A stretch of DNA of 21,342 bases from JBKHDT01 sp046541195 (GCA_046541195.1 JBKHDT010000039.1:1-21342); one strand, 5' to 3'; counted from the stretch's first letter, positions 12,955 through 20,236 are shown. Translations and numbers: made by a program. The notes: generated by a model not told the origin, from the letters alone.

Positions 12955-13664
12955 GTGAACGCCTCTGTCTGGATGTCGTTTGCGGCGGTTGAGATTTCCG
13001 GCAGCTGGACGACCCGGTCGAACGGAGCCTGCAGGGTCAGGTCGTGGCTGACAAACACCAGCGTGCTGCCCTGGCTCCGGGACTGGCTCAGTAGCTGTTG
13101 CAGGAAAATGTTGCGGGCCGTCTGGTCCAGCGCCGAGGTCGGCTCGTCCGCCACGATCAGTTCCGGGTGCCCGATCATGGCGCGGGCTGCCGCCACGCGC
13201 TGCTGTTGCCCGACGCTCAGTGACTGCACCGATCGCCGGGCCAGGCTTTCCTCAAGTCCCAGTCGTCCAAGCAGTTCCATCGCTTCCGCCACGGGGTTGC
13301 GCAGGCGCTGTCGCCGCTGTTTCGAAAACCGACAGGGCAGCAGGATGTTGTCGAGGACACCGAGATAGGGCACCAGGTTGAACATCTGGAAAATGTAGCC
13401 CACGTGATCGGCGCGGAACTGATCCCGCGCCCGACCGCCGAGCAGGCCGATATCTTCGCCGAGCACCTGAAGCTGTCCCTTGCCGGGCGTCGCCAGTATG
13501 CCGGTGAGCAGGTTCAGGAGCGTGCTCTTGCCACTGCCACTCGGGCCACTGAGAAAGACCTGTTCCCCCCGGCCTACCCGGAATCGCTCGATGTCCAGGA
13601 CCGGTCGCGGCTGTCCCGGCCAGCCGTAGCGCAGGTTCTCGATAACAATGGCGTGCCCGGTCAT
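12951..13664 (-). CDS. ABC transporter ATPase, LolD/MacB type
   Basis: This 237-residue cytoplasmic ATPase energises the adjacent permease. Walker A GPSGSGKST is at 40-48, the Q-loop region YIFQMFNLVPYLGVLDNI at about 90-107, signature LSVGQQQRVAAARAM at 149-163, Walker B LIVADEPTSALD at 169-180 and switch His207 in VFVSHD, so it should be active. The start is put at the ATG at 13664, seven bases after the DUF2796 stop. No good Shine-Dalgarno is present, so it probably relies on coupling to the upstream gene. A longer reading from 13775 would overlap the DUF2796 coding region and is unlikely. It overlaps the permease by four bases. Confidence 0.92.
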   Translation of the reverse strand: MTGHAIVIENLRYGWPGQPRPVLDIERFRVGRGEQVFLSGPSGSGKSTLLNLLTGILATPGKGQLQVLGEDIGLLGGRARDQFRADHVGYIFQMFNLVPYLGVLDNILLPCRFSKQRRQRLRNPVAEAMELLGRLGLEESLARRSVQSLSVGQQQRVAAARAMIGHPELIVADEPTSALDQTARNIFLQQLLSQSRSQGSTLVFVSHDLTLQAPFDRVVQLPEISTAANDIQTEAFT

Positions 13665-13671
13665 GCGTGCA

Positions 13672-14457
13672 TCAAGGCGTGAACGCGGGGTGACGCGGCT
13701 TGAGGGTGGTTCCCTGCTGCCCGGAAGGCCCGATCGACTGAAGTTGCACGCGTTGCAGCGACGGGTAGCGATCAAAGAGATTCAGCCGCAACTTGCCGAT
13801 TGCATCGGGATTGGCGCAGCGATAGGTCCGTGTGACGTGAAACTCCGCGTGCGCCATGGCGTCGGCACCGTGATCATGGTGATCATGGTGATCGTGGTGA
13901 TCGTGGTGATCGTGGTGATCGTGGTGATCATGGTGATCATGGTGATCATGGTGATCATGGTGATCGTGGCCATGACCATGACCATGACCGTTATGGTCGT
14001 GGTCCTCGTCTGCGTGTCCCTCCGGCGTACGCGCCCGGCGGGCCTCCGTTGATTTTTCCGGGACGGCTGCCGTCAGCGCCGTCTCCACCTCGGCTGCTTC
14101 CAGCCGGCAGTCGGCCGCCGTCGGCAGGGCAAGCAGCGGCCGGTCATCCGTCAATGCCGCGATCGCCGCGGCCACGGCCTCGCGTTGCTGCGCGTTGCGC
14201 GGCTTGTGCTCGAATCCCACGATGTCGTGGGCCGGCACGGTCAGTTCGACCAACAGTGCGGGCCCGTCCAGCACGACGTTGAGTTGCGCCACGCCGTGTT
14301 GGTGTGCCGCAGCGTTGGCCCCGTGATGATCCGGCCCGGCGCTTGCGGCCGGGCACGCCAGAAATGCCAACGCGCTGATCAGGAAGCCTGCCTTCGACCG
14401 CGCAAATTTCGTTTTCATGTATCGAAAAAAATTATGGGCGAAGTGTCGATTGTGCAC
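13672..14457 (-). CDS. DUF2796 periplasmic protein with His-Asp-His repeat (ZrgA-like)
   Basis: This exported protein of about 261 residues belongs to DUF2796, the family of the zinc-binding ZrgA protein of vibrios. A signal peptide (KAGFLISALAFLACPAASA) is followed by HHGANAAAHQHGVAQLNVVL, a typical DUF2796 opening. The middle holds a low-complexity metal-binding tract: alternating His-Gly pairs, then eleven consecutive His-Asp-His units. It continues as AEFHVTRTYRCANPDAIGKL into the conserved C-terminal domain. It probably buffers or delivers zinc in the periplasm. GTG at 14457 has a strong GGGAGGG seven bases upstream; the ATG at 14418 gives a tidier signal peptide but no ribosome-binding site. 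It lies 33 bp after the PilZ-like gene and seven bases before the ATPase. I see no canonical Zur palindrome upstream. Confidence 0.85.
   Translation of the reverse strand: MHNRHFAHNFFRYMKTKFARSKAGFLISALAFLACPAASAGPDHHGANAAAHQHGVAQLNVVLDGPALLVELTVPAHDIVGFEHKPRNAQQREAVAAAIAALTDDRPLLALPTAADCRLEAAEVETALTAAVPEKSTEARRARTPEGHADEDHDHNGHGHGHGHDHHDHHDHHDHHDHHDHHDHHDHHDHHDHHDHGADAMAHAEFHVTRTYRCANPDAIGKLRLNLFDRYPSLQRVQLQSIGPSGQQGTTLKPRHPAFTP
13870..13968. repeat. Eleven tandem 9-bp units encoding His-Asp-His
   Basis: On the plus strand the unit is GTGATCATG or GTGATCGTG, repeated exactly 11 times in 99 bp with no indels. The order of variants is two A-type, four G-type, four A-type and one G-type. This blockwise pattern indicates duplication of groups of units. 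Each unit encodes His-Asp-His on the minus strand and contains one GATC. Related ATGACC units continue to about 13989. Being a multiple of three, copy changes keep the frame. Confidence 0.97.
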
Positions 14458-14490
14458 GGGCAATCCCTCCCTCACAATGCCATGGACCAT

Positions 14491-14901
14491 TCAGGGCCCT
14501 GTGGCTTGCGGTTGCCTGGCTCGGGCTGCCTCCACCGACAGGACCAGGATGTACTGGTTCGGCGGGTCCTTGGCACGCATCGCGGGGTGAACTTCAAGCA
14601 CCCGCCCAAAATAGGCCCGATGACGCGTGCGGGCCTCGACGTGCAGGAGCGTGCCGGTCGGTGGCTGCAGCGGCGTTTCGATCAGCAGGCGATCGGCCTC
14701 CCTGCCGAGCAGAATGCCCCGCGCACATTCCACATGATCGGAGTCGAGCAGGTGAACCGGCAGGATGTCGGGCCGGGTGTCACGCCGGTTGATCGACAGG
14801 TCGGTTTTCTCGAGCAACCTGTCGATCGTTCGCCGCGCCGTGGGCGTGATCTCGTACATCCACTCGCTGATGATGTCGCGTTCCCGCTCCATGGATGGCA
14901 T
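14491..14901 (-). CDS. PilZ-like protein with degenerate motif
   Basis: This 136-residue cytoplasmic protein is first in the minus-strand operon. The N-terminal 45 residues (MERERDIISEWMYEITPTAR and on) look helical. From residue 50 on, NRRDTRPDILPVHLLDSDHV and the strands ILLGREADRLLIETPL, GTLLHVEARTRHRAYFGRVL and QYILVLSVEAA follow the PilZ beta-barrel pattern. An RxxxR-like element is present, but the DxSxxG motif needed for cyclic di-GMP is replaced by GREADRL. It may be a non-binding PilZ relative; the assignment is structural pattern only. The start is uncertain between ATG 14901 and ATG 14892, since GAGGG sits closer to the first than usual. Its TGA directly abuts an ATG in the DUF2796 frame, and that gene's likely GTG start is 33 bp on. 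Confidence 0.6.
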   Translation of the reverse strand: MPSMERERDIISEWMYEITPTARRTIDRLLEKTDLSINRRDTRPDILPVHLLDSDHVECARGILLGREADRLLIETPLQPPTGTLLHVEARTRHRAYFGRVLEVHPAMRAKDPPNQYILVLSVEAARARQPQATGP

Positions 14902-15197
14902 GCCCTCGGAGGATGAAGATATCAGGTGCCAGTATGCCTCAGCGGCGGATGGTTCGGCTATGCTTGACGCCTGTGTTGGTTCGTCGTGCGGCTTGTGGTC
15001 CCGATTCGGGAAGCCGCGCGGCAGGCCGCCGGCGTGATCGCGGGTGACGGCGGTCGTTCCCGAAGATGTCCATCGGCCAGGCCGTGACCTGTCCAGCTCC
15101 AAGCTCCCCGGCGCTGGATCACGGACGGACCCCGGCCCTTTAGTTCCGGTCGCCGGAAATGTCGGCTGCCGGGTGGCGCCCAGTCGGATAGCGAGTC
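14902..15197. other. Divergent intergenic region of the zrg-like operon and DUF389 gene
   Basis: Promoters for both directions must lie here, but none is convincing. An imperfect long hairpin covers 14988-15017: GCGGCT pairs with AGCCGC, and inside it TCCCG pairs with CGGGA, with a five-base bulge. A minus-strand frame stays open to 15102; its Pro/Arg/His-rich translation and lack of a ribosome-binding site argue against a longer protein. No Zur- or Fur-like palindrome was seen. Confidence 0.4.
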
Positions 15198-17090
15198 ATG
15201 AAGTCAGAACCGATCACCCTGTTGTTTGATGCCGAGCAAGAGAAGGATTTCCGGGCGCGTGTGCTGCCCCTGCTCGAGGACTACGACTGTCGCCTGCGTC
15301 CTTACCTCAGGGGCGACAGCATCGAGGAACTGGCCCGCGAGGCCACCGTGATCTGCTGGGTCGGAGACGAGGCGCTGGCCGAGGTCCTGCGTGGCGCTCG
15401 GGAACGGGCGTGGAAGCTCGGGATCCTGCCCCATCCGGATCTGGTCCAGGCGCGGGCCGGCATGCAGGTTCCCGCTCGACTCGCGGATGCGGTCGCGGAT
15501 ATCTTCGAGTCCAGAGACGGGGTCGTGGTGGACATGCTCTACTGCAACGAGCGGCCCGTGTTCAACTCGGTCGTCATTGGCGACCCCTTCACCCTCACGC
15601 CGGGAAAGCAGGCCGTGGAGCGCCTGGGATTGCGTATCCGTCGATTCTTCCGGCTTGTGCGCAGTCTCAGCACCACCACGCTCAAGCCCTTCCGTCTGAT
15701 CACGGACAAGGAAAAGATCCTGGATACCGCGGCGCTCGGCATCGTGGCCGTGGATCGGGGTGATGCCAGCCCGCTGACGCGGCGGGTGGTCGACAAGGCA
15801 CGGGCGGACGACCGGCTGCTCAATGCCCTGGTGCTCTCGCCGCGTTCGGTCGTGGAGACCATCCGGTTCCTGCTCGCATCCATATTCCTGCGTACGCTTG
15901 GCGGCGGGCGACTGCCCGAGTTCATGGGGCATATCAAGACCGCCGCACTGACGGTCATCAGCCCCCGGCCGGTGGGGTACGTGATCGACGGGCGCAGCTA
16001 CAGTGACTCCGAGATCCGGCTGTCCATCGAGCCGGCCGCATTGCGGCTGCTCAGTACCCGGCAGCCCGTGGCCTCGAATGGCGAGACCCGCGCCGAGGCG
16101 AAGGAAGTCTTCCGGGTCCAGGGCCTGCCGACCGGTCAGGCGCGCACCGAGCTGATCACCGACCCGTTGCCCTGGATTCACCATGCCGATACCGAGGAGT
16201 TCAAGGACCTGTTCCTGGCTTTGCGCGACAATGCGCGGACCTCCGAGGCCTATCTGACGCTGATGGTGCTCTCGACCTTGCTGGCCGTGGTCGGCCTGTT
16301 CGCGAATTCCGCGCCGGTGATCATCGGCGCGATGATCCTCGCGCCGTTGATGGCGCCGATCATCTCCCTGTCGATGGGTGTGCTGCGCCAGCACAGCCAG
16401 CTGACCCTCGACAGCGCGCGCGCCCTGGCGTGGGGGATTGGTCTGTCGCTGCTTTGCGGCACCCTGCTGACCTGGCTGACGCCGCTTCAAACGATCAACC
16501 CGCAGATCGAGGCTCGACTGAGTCCGACGCTGCTGGACCTGGGCGTGGCCATCATATCGGGCGTGGCCGGTGCCTATGCCCACGCACGCACGGAAGTCGC
16601 CAAGAGCCTGGCCGGCGTGGCCATTGCCGTGGCCCTGGTTCCGCCGCTGGCAGTGGCCGGCATCGGTATCGGCTGGATGGACTGGTCGGTGTTCTGGGGG
16701 GCCTGGCTGCTGTTTCTGACCAACCTGGTCGGCATCGTGCTGGCTGCGGCGGCCACTTTCATGTTTCTGGGTTTCAGCCCGTTTTCCCGGGCCAGACGCG
16801 GACTGGTCATCTCGCTGGTGGTGGTTGCGCTGATCAGCGTGCCCCTGGCCCTGTCGTTCGCGCGCATGGTGGACGAACATCACGTGATGCGGACGCTCGA
16901 GGGCTGGCAGACCGAGAACATCCGCATGCGGGACGTCAAGGTCCGCCCGGGTGATCCGCTGTACATCTCGGCCAAGCTGATTTCCGACATGCCGGTGAGC
17001 ACCGCCCAGGTCGATGCCTTCAAGCATGACCTGCAGATCATGCTTGAGCGGGACATCGTTCTGGAGGCGTCGATCGCGGTCATTCGCTGA
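15198..17090 (+). CDS. DUF389 membrane protein fused to a lipid-kinase-like domain
   Basis: The 630-residue protein has two parts. Residues 1-290 follow the diacylglycerol-kinase (YegS/DgkB) fold. ATVICWVGDEALAEVLRG at 49-66 sits where the nucleotide-binding GGDGT loop belongs, and LGILPHPDLVQARAGMQVP at 74-92 matches the LGILPxGTxND region. GHIKTAALTVISPRPVGYVI and the SIEPAALRLL strand (276-285) match its C-terminal barrel. Residues 340-555 are a DUF389 membrane domain with about six spans, including ANSAPVIIGAMILAPLMAPI (369-388), GVAIISGVAGAYAHARTEVA (449-468) and SLAGVAIAVALVPPLAVAG (470-488). A soluble tail follows. GGDGT has become WVGDE, so kinase activity is doubtful; a lipid- or nucleotide-sensing role for the membrane part is inference. 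It is a single-gene unit; ATG 15198 has only a weak upstream GCGAG. Confidence 0.85.
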   Translation: MKSEPITLLFDAEQEKDFRARVLPLLEDYDCRLRPYLRGDSIEELAREATVICWVGDEALAEVLRGARERAWKLGILPHPDLVQARAGMQVPARLADAVADIFESRDGVVVDMLYCNERPVFNSVVIGDPFTLTPGKQAVERLGLRIRRFFRLVRSLSTTTLKPFRLITDKEKILDTAALGIVAVDRGDASPLTRRVVDKARADDRLLNALVLSPRSVVETIRFLLASIFLRTLGGGRLPEFMGHIKTAALTVISPRPVGYVIDGRSYSDSEIRLSIEPAALRLLSTRQPVASNGETRAEAKEVFRVQGLPTGQARTELITDPLPWIHHADTEEFKDLFLALRDNARTSEAYLTLMVLSTLLAVVGLFANSAPVIIGAMILAPLMAPIISLSMGVLRQHSQLTLDSARALAWGIGLSLLCGTLLTWLTPLQTINPQIEARLSPTLLDLGVAIISGVAGAYAHARTEVAKSLAGVAIAVALVPPLAVAGIGIGWMDWSVFWGAWLLFLTNLVGIVLAAAATFMFLGFSPFSRARRGLVISLVVVALISVPLALSFARMVDEHHVMRTLEGWQTENIRMRDVKVRPGDPLYISAKLISDMPVSTAQVDAFKHDLQIMLERDIVLEASIAVIR

Positions 17091-17245
17091 CTGCGATCTA
17101 CTGATGCGGCCCTTCTCGGGGCGATCTGCATGAAAGCAGACTTGCCGGCGCATGGCACCGATGCCAGCCGCCTCATGGTGCAAGCCCGTTGATCGCAAAG
17201 TACGGAGTCATGGATGGCCTCGTGGGGCGTTGTTCCTTGTTTTCC

Positions 17246-17274
17246 TTGAATCGGCGCCGACAACCCCGTATGAT
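17246..17274 (+). promoter_or_regulatory. Promoter of the rpsF-rpsR-rplI operon
   Basis: TTGAAT (17246-17251) and TATGAT (17269-17274) are separated by exactly 17 bp. A T-rich stretch precedes the -35. Transcription should start near 17281 and give a leader of about 100 nt. Upstream, 17091-17245 holds only small hairpins (for example 17147-17172) without a T tract, and no gene. Confidence 0.75.
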
Positions 17275-17280
17275 TCTGCG

Positions 17281-17382
17281 CCCTTGACCGGAACCCGGTG
17301 CAAGTCGGGCCCGTTCAGCCCTCCTGTCTGACCGGAGCATGCGGCAGACTGCTTTTCCAAAAGACATCCGAAGGAGTCATAC
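17281..17382 (+). promoter_or_regulatory. rpsF leader with hairpin, candidate S6:S18 autoregulatory site
   Basis: The inferred 5' leader contains a stem at 17326-17349: GTCTG/CAGAC, one unpaired A, then CCG/CGG around a seven-base loop. In many bacteria the S6:S18 complex represses this operon by binding a CCG-containing element in the leader. Several CCG triplets occur here, but I cannot match the published fold by eye, so the assignment is tentative. Confidence 0.35.
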
Positions 17383-17784
17383 ATGCGTCATTTCGAAGTC
17401 GTGTTCATGGTCCACCCGGACCAGAGCGATCAGGTTCCCGCGATGATCGAGCGTTATCGCGCCATTATCGAGACCTCCGGCGGCAAGGTGCACCGTCTTG
17501 AGGACTGGGGCCGCCGTCAGCTGGCCTACCCGATCCAGAAGATTCTCAAGGCACACTATGTCCTGATGAACGTCGAGGCCGGCGCGGAAGCCATGGCAGA
17601 GCTCGACGAGGCGTTCCGGTTCAACGATGCGGTACTGCGCAACATGGTTGTCGGCATGGACAAGGCCGTGACCGAGCCCTCGCCGATGGCGCGCGAGCGT
17701 GAGCGCGAATCCAGCGAGCCGCGCAAGAGCCGCCCGCGTGACGAGGACCGCGATCAGGGCGCGTCCCAATCCGAGAACGACTGA
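17383..17784 (+). CDS. rpsF: 30S ribosomal protein S6
   Basis: This 133-residue S6 binds 16S rRNA on the platform of the small subunit together with S18. The whole ferredoxin-like fold is present: MRHFEVVFMVHPDQS start, GGKVHRLEDWGRRQLAYPI, KAHYVLMNVEA and FRFNDAVLRNMVV. A charged Arg/Glu/Ser tail of about 30 residues follows; S6 tails of this sort are targets of glutamate ligation in E. coli, though this one ends in ASQSEND without a terminal EE pair. AAGGAG precedes the ATG by a normal spacing. The gene is first in the operon, 20 bp before rpsR. No priB lies between them, unlike in E. coli. Confidence 0.98.
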   Translation: MRHFEVVFMVHPDQSDQVPAMIERYRAIIETSGGKVHRLEDWGRRQLAYPIQKILKAHYVLMNVEAGAEAMAELDEAFRFNDAVLRNMVVGMDKAVTEPSPMARERERESSEPRKSRPRDEDRDQGASQSEND

Positions 17785-17804
17785 GCATCCGCAGGAGAAC
17801 ACAC

Positions 17805-18029
17805 ATGGCCCGCTTTTTCCGTCGCAAGCGTTTTTGCAAGTTCACCGCCGAGGGCGTGGAGCAGATCGACTACAAGGATCTGGATACCCTCAAGCAGTAC
17901 ATCACCGAGACCGGCAAGATCGTGCCCAGCCGCGTGACCGGGACCAAGGCGCGCTATCAGCGTCAGCTGTCCACGGCCATCAAGCGCGCGCGCTTCCTGG
18001 CGCTGCTGCCGTATACCGATCGTCACTGA
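17805..18029 (+). CDS. rpsR: 30S ribosomal protein S18
   Basis: The 74-residue S18 partners S6 on the 30S platform. MARFFRRKRFCKFTAEGVEQ, IDYKDLDTLKQYITETGKIV and the basic PSRVTGTKARYQRQLSTAIK-RARFLALLPY ending are standard, and the length is normal. CAGGAGA lies upstream of the ATG. The N-terminal Cys11 is the usual single zinc-type remnant position. Confidence 0.98.
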   Translation: MARFFRRKRFCKFTAEGVEQIDYKDLDTLKQYITETGKIVPSRVTGTKARYQRQLSTAIKRARFLALLPYTDRH

Positions 18030-18069
18030 TCGGCTGCCTCCGTTCCAGACAGATTCAAGAGTAAACGAA

Positions 18070-18522
18070 ATGCAAGTCATTCTTTTGAGCAAGGTCGATA
18101 ACCTGGGCAGCCTTGGCGACGTGGTCAAGGTGCGTCCGGGTTACGCACGCAACTTCCTCATCCCGTACGGCAAGGCCAAGCCGGCGACCAAGGACAACCT
18201 CGAGCAGTTCGAGGCCCGCCGGGCCGAGCTCGAGCGACTCGCCGCCGAGCAGCTGGCCGAGGCGCAGCGCCGTGCCGAGAAACTCGAAGGGCAGAGCATC
18301 ACGATCGCCAGCAAGGCCGGCAGCGAAGGCAAGCTGTTCGGATCGGTCGGCACCGCAGAGATCGCCGAGGCGGCCTCCGAGCAAACTGGTGTCCCGGTCG
18401 AGAAGCGCGAGGTTCGTCTCCTCGAGGGGGCCTTCCGCACCGTCGGCGAGTTCGAGATCAAGCTGCATCTGCATTCTGACGTCGATGTCACCATGAATGT
18501 GGTGGTCACCGCCGAGGAGTGA
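18070..18522 (+). CDS. rplI: 50S ribosomal protein L9
   Basis: The 150-residue L9 has its N-terminal rRNA-binding domain (MQVILLSKVDNLGSLGDVVK, VRPGYARNFLIPYGKA), the long connecting helix (residues about 41-75, rich in Glu, Ala and Arg) and the C-terminal domain (KLFGSVGTAEIAEA, VRLLEGAFRTVGEFEIKLHL). It binds domain V of 23S rRNA near the L1 stalk and helps keep the reading frame. Spacing to rpsR is 40 bp. It ends the ribosomal-protein operon before a strong terminator. Confidence 0.98.
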   Translation: MQVILLSKVDNLGSLGDVVKVRPGYARNFLIPYGKAKPATKDNLEQFEARRAELERLAAEQLAEAQRRAEKLEGQSITIASKAGSEGKLFGSVGTAEIAEAASEQTGVPVEKREVRLLEGAFRTVGEFEIKLHLHSDVDVTMNVVVTAEE

Positions 18523-18567
18523 TCGGCTCGGGAACCGGCCGTAAGCCGTCCGGTCCGGACGATCAGG

Positions 18568-18594
18568 AGGCACCGCCGAGGCGGTGCCTTTTTT
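18568..18594 (+). terminator. Terminator of the rpsF-rpsR-rplI operon
   Basis: AGGCACCGC (18568-18576) and GCGGTGCCT (18581-18589) form a perfect 9-bp stem with tetraloop CGAG, followed by six T residues. Confidence 0.95.
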
Positions 18595-18688
18595 ATTTCT
18601 GCTCGGCCGGGAAACTGCCACAAAAACGGCTCGAGGTGTCGCTTCCAGGCCTGCCTGCCGACTGTCTCCCGGCGTCGGGATTGTTACA

Positions 18689-20236
18689 ATGACCGACCGT
18701 TCATCCGGGCCTGCCTCTTTGCCCGATACTGCCGGATACCCATCCATGTCGTCCGAGTTTCCTCCCTATCCCGATCACGATCCCGTCGACGTCCCGGCGA
18801 GTGCCGCGATGCCGGACGAAGAGCCTCTGCCGCCCTGGCTGCAGGACGGCCCCGAACGATTCGGCGACCAGCCGGCGCTCTCGGAACTGCGGGTTCCACC
18901 GCATTCGGACGAGGCCGAGCAGGCAGTGCTCGGTGGCCTGATGCTGGACAACCAGGCCTGGGAGCGCGTCGAGGGCATCCTGACGGAGGGTGACTTCTAC
19001 CGCTACAACCACCAGCTGCTGTTTCGGGGCATCACCGAGCTGACCGACCGCAACCAGCCCTACGACGTGATTACCCTGGCGGAATGGCTGGATCAGCACG
19101 ACTGGCTGCAGACCATCGGGGGTACGTCCTATCTTGGCTCGCTGCTCGAGGCGGTGCCCACGGCGGTCAATATCGGGGCCTACGCGCAGATCGTCCGGGA
19201 AAACGCGATTCTCCGGCAACTGATCGAGGTCGGGACCGATATTGCGCAAAGCGCCTTCCGGCCCGAAGGGCGCAAGTCCGAGGTGCTTCTGGAGCTGGCC
19301 GAGCAGAAGGTGTTCGCCATTGCGGATGCGGGCCAGAAACAGCGCAAGGGTTTCCAGGCGATTCGCGACCTGATGGGCGACGCCGTCGATCGCATTACCG
19401 AGCTGTACGAGCGTGACGAGCCGATCACGGGCCTGCCCAGCGGGTTTGCAGACTTCGACGAAAAGACCTCGGGCCTGCAGAAGGGCGACCTGCTGATCGT
19501 CGCCGGACGCCCGTCGATGGGCAAGACGACCTTTGCCATGAACCTTGCCGAGAATGTTGCCCTGGCCACCAGGAAGGCCGTGGCGGTCTTTTCCATGGAA
19601 ATGCCCGGCGAGCAGCTGGCCTTGCGGATGATGAGTTCGCTGGGGCGTATTGATCAGCAGCGCGTGCGCACCGGCAGGCTCGAGGATCAGGACTGGTCCC
19701 GGCTGACGTCGGCGGTTTCGATGTTGTCGAATGCACAGATCTTCATCGACGACACCCCGGCGCTCTCGCCGACCGATGTGCGGTCGCGGGCCCGCCGATT
19801 GGCGCGCGATCACGATCTCGGGCTGATCGTGCTCGATTACCTGCAGCTGATGCAGGTCCCGGGCTTCAAGGAAAACCGCACGGCGGAAATCTCGGAGATC
19901 TCGCGGTCGCTGAAGGCACTGGCCAAGGAACTGGAAGTGCCGGTGATTGCGCTGTCCCAGCTCAACCGTTCGCTCGAACAACGGCCCAACAAGCGGCCGG
20001 TAATGTCCGATCTGCGCGAATCGGGCGCCATCGAACAGGACGCAGACGTCATCGTGTTCATCTACCGGGACGAAGTCTACAACCCGGATTCGCCCCAGAA
20101 GGGCATTGCCGAAATCATTATCGCCAAGCAGCGAAACGGTCCGATCGGCACGGTCAACCTGACCTTTCTGGGGCGGCACACACGCTTCGAGGACTACGCG
20201 CCCGAGTCCTATGCCGCAGGCGAGTTCGACGCATGA
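18689..20236 (+). CDS. dnaB: Replicative DNA helicase
   Basis: This 515-residue hexameric 5'-3' helicase drives the replication fork. The N-terminal domain starts at VPPHSDEAEQAVLGGLMLDN (residue about 69). The RecA-like motor has Walker A in AGRPSMGKTTFAMN, the EMP segment of motif H1a, VRSRARRLARDH, Walker B in LIVLDYLQLM, ALSQLNRSLEQRPNKRP with SDLRESGAIEQDADVIVFIY, and the AKQRNGPIGTVNLTFLGRHT end. No intein interrupts it. The first 68 residues are an acidic, Pro-rich, probably disordered extension, some 45 residues longer than in E. coli. The start is uncertain: ATG 18689 overlaps a TACAAT that looks like a -10 box, so ATG 18746 (496 residues) is possible. Neither has a strong ribosome-binding site. 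It is followed by alr with an ATGA overlap. Confidence 0.96.
   Translation: MTDRSSGPASLPDTAGYPSMSSEFPPYPDHDPVDVPASAAMPDEEPLPPWLQDGPERFGDQPALSELRVPPHSDEAEQAVLGGLMLDNQAWERVEGILTEGDFYRYNHQLLFRGITELTDRNQPYDVITLAEWLDQHDWLQTIGGTSYLGSLLEAVPTAVNIGAYAQIVRENAILRQLIEVGTDIAQSAFRPEGRKSEVLLELAEQKVFAIADAGQKQRKGFQAIRDLMGDAVDRITELYERDEPITGLPSGFADFDEKTSGLQKGDLLIVAGRPSMGKTTFAMNLAENVALATRKAVAVFSMEMPGEQLALRMMSSLGRIDQQRVRTGRLEDQDWSRLTSAVSMLSNAQIFIDDTPALSPTDVRSRARRLARDHDLGLIVLDYLQLMQVPGFKENRTAEISEISRSLKALAKELEVPVIALSQLNRSLEQRPNKRPVMSDLRESGAIEQDADVIVFIYRDEVYNPDSPQKGIAEIIIAKQRNGPIGTVNLTFLGRHTRFEDYAPESYAAGEFDA

Noticed and set aside
13665..13775. Longer ABC ATPase starting at 13775
   Set aside because: The added 37 residues overlap the DUF2796 coding end and are not part of the ATPase fold, which starts at ATG 13664.
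13870..13989. Possible CRISPR array
   Set aside because: The 9-bp units abut without spacers and encode a His-Asp tract within a DUF2796 gene.
13648..14052. Plus-strand Met-Val-Ile repeat protein
   Set aside because: It is the antisense translation of the His-Asp-His repeat and not an independent gene.
15204..17198. 664-residue open frame antisense to the DUF389 gene
   Set aside because: It is a shadow of a high-GC coding region with a Gln/Arg/His-rich translation; the sense protein is a clear family member.
18689..20236. Intein or insertion in dnaB
   Set aside because: DnaB is a frequent intein host, so I checked; Walker A, Walker B and the SQLNRS region are contiguous.
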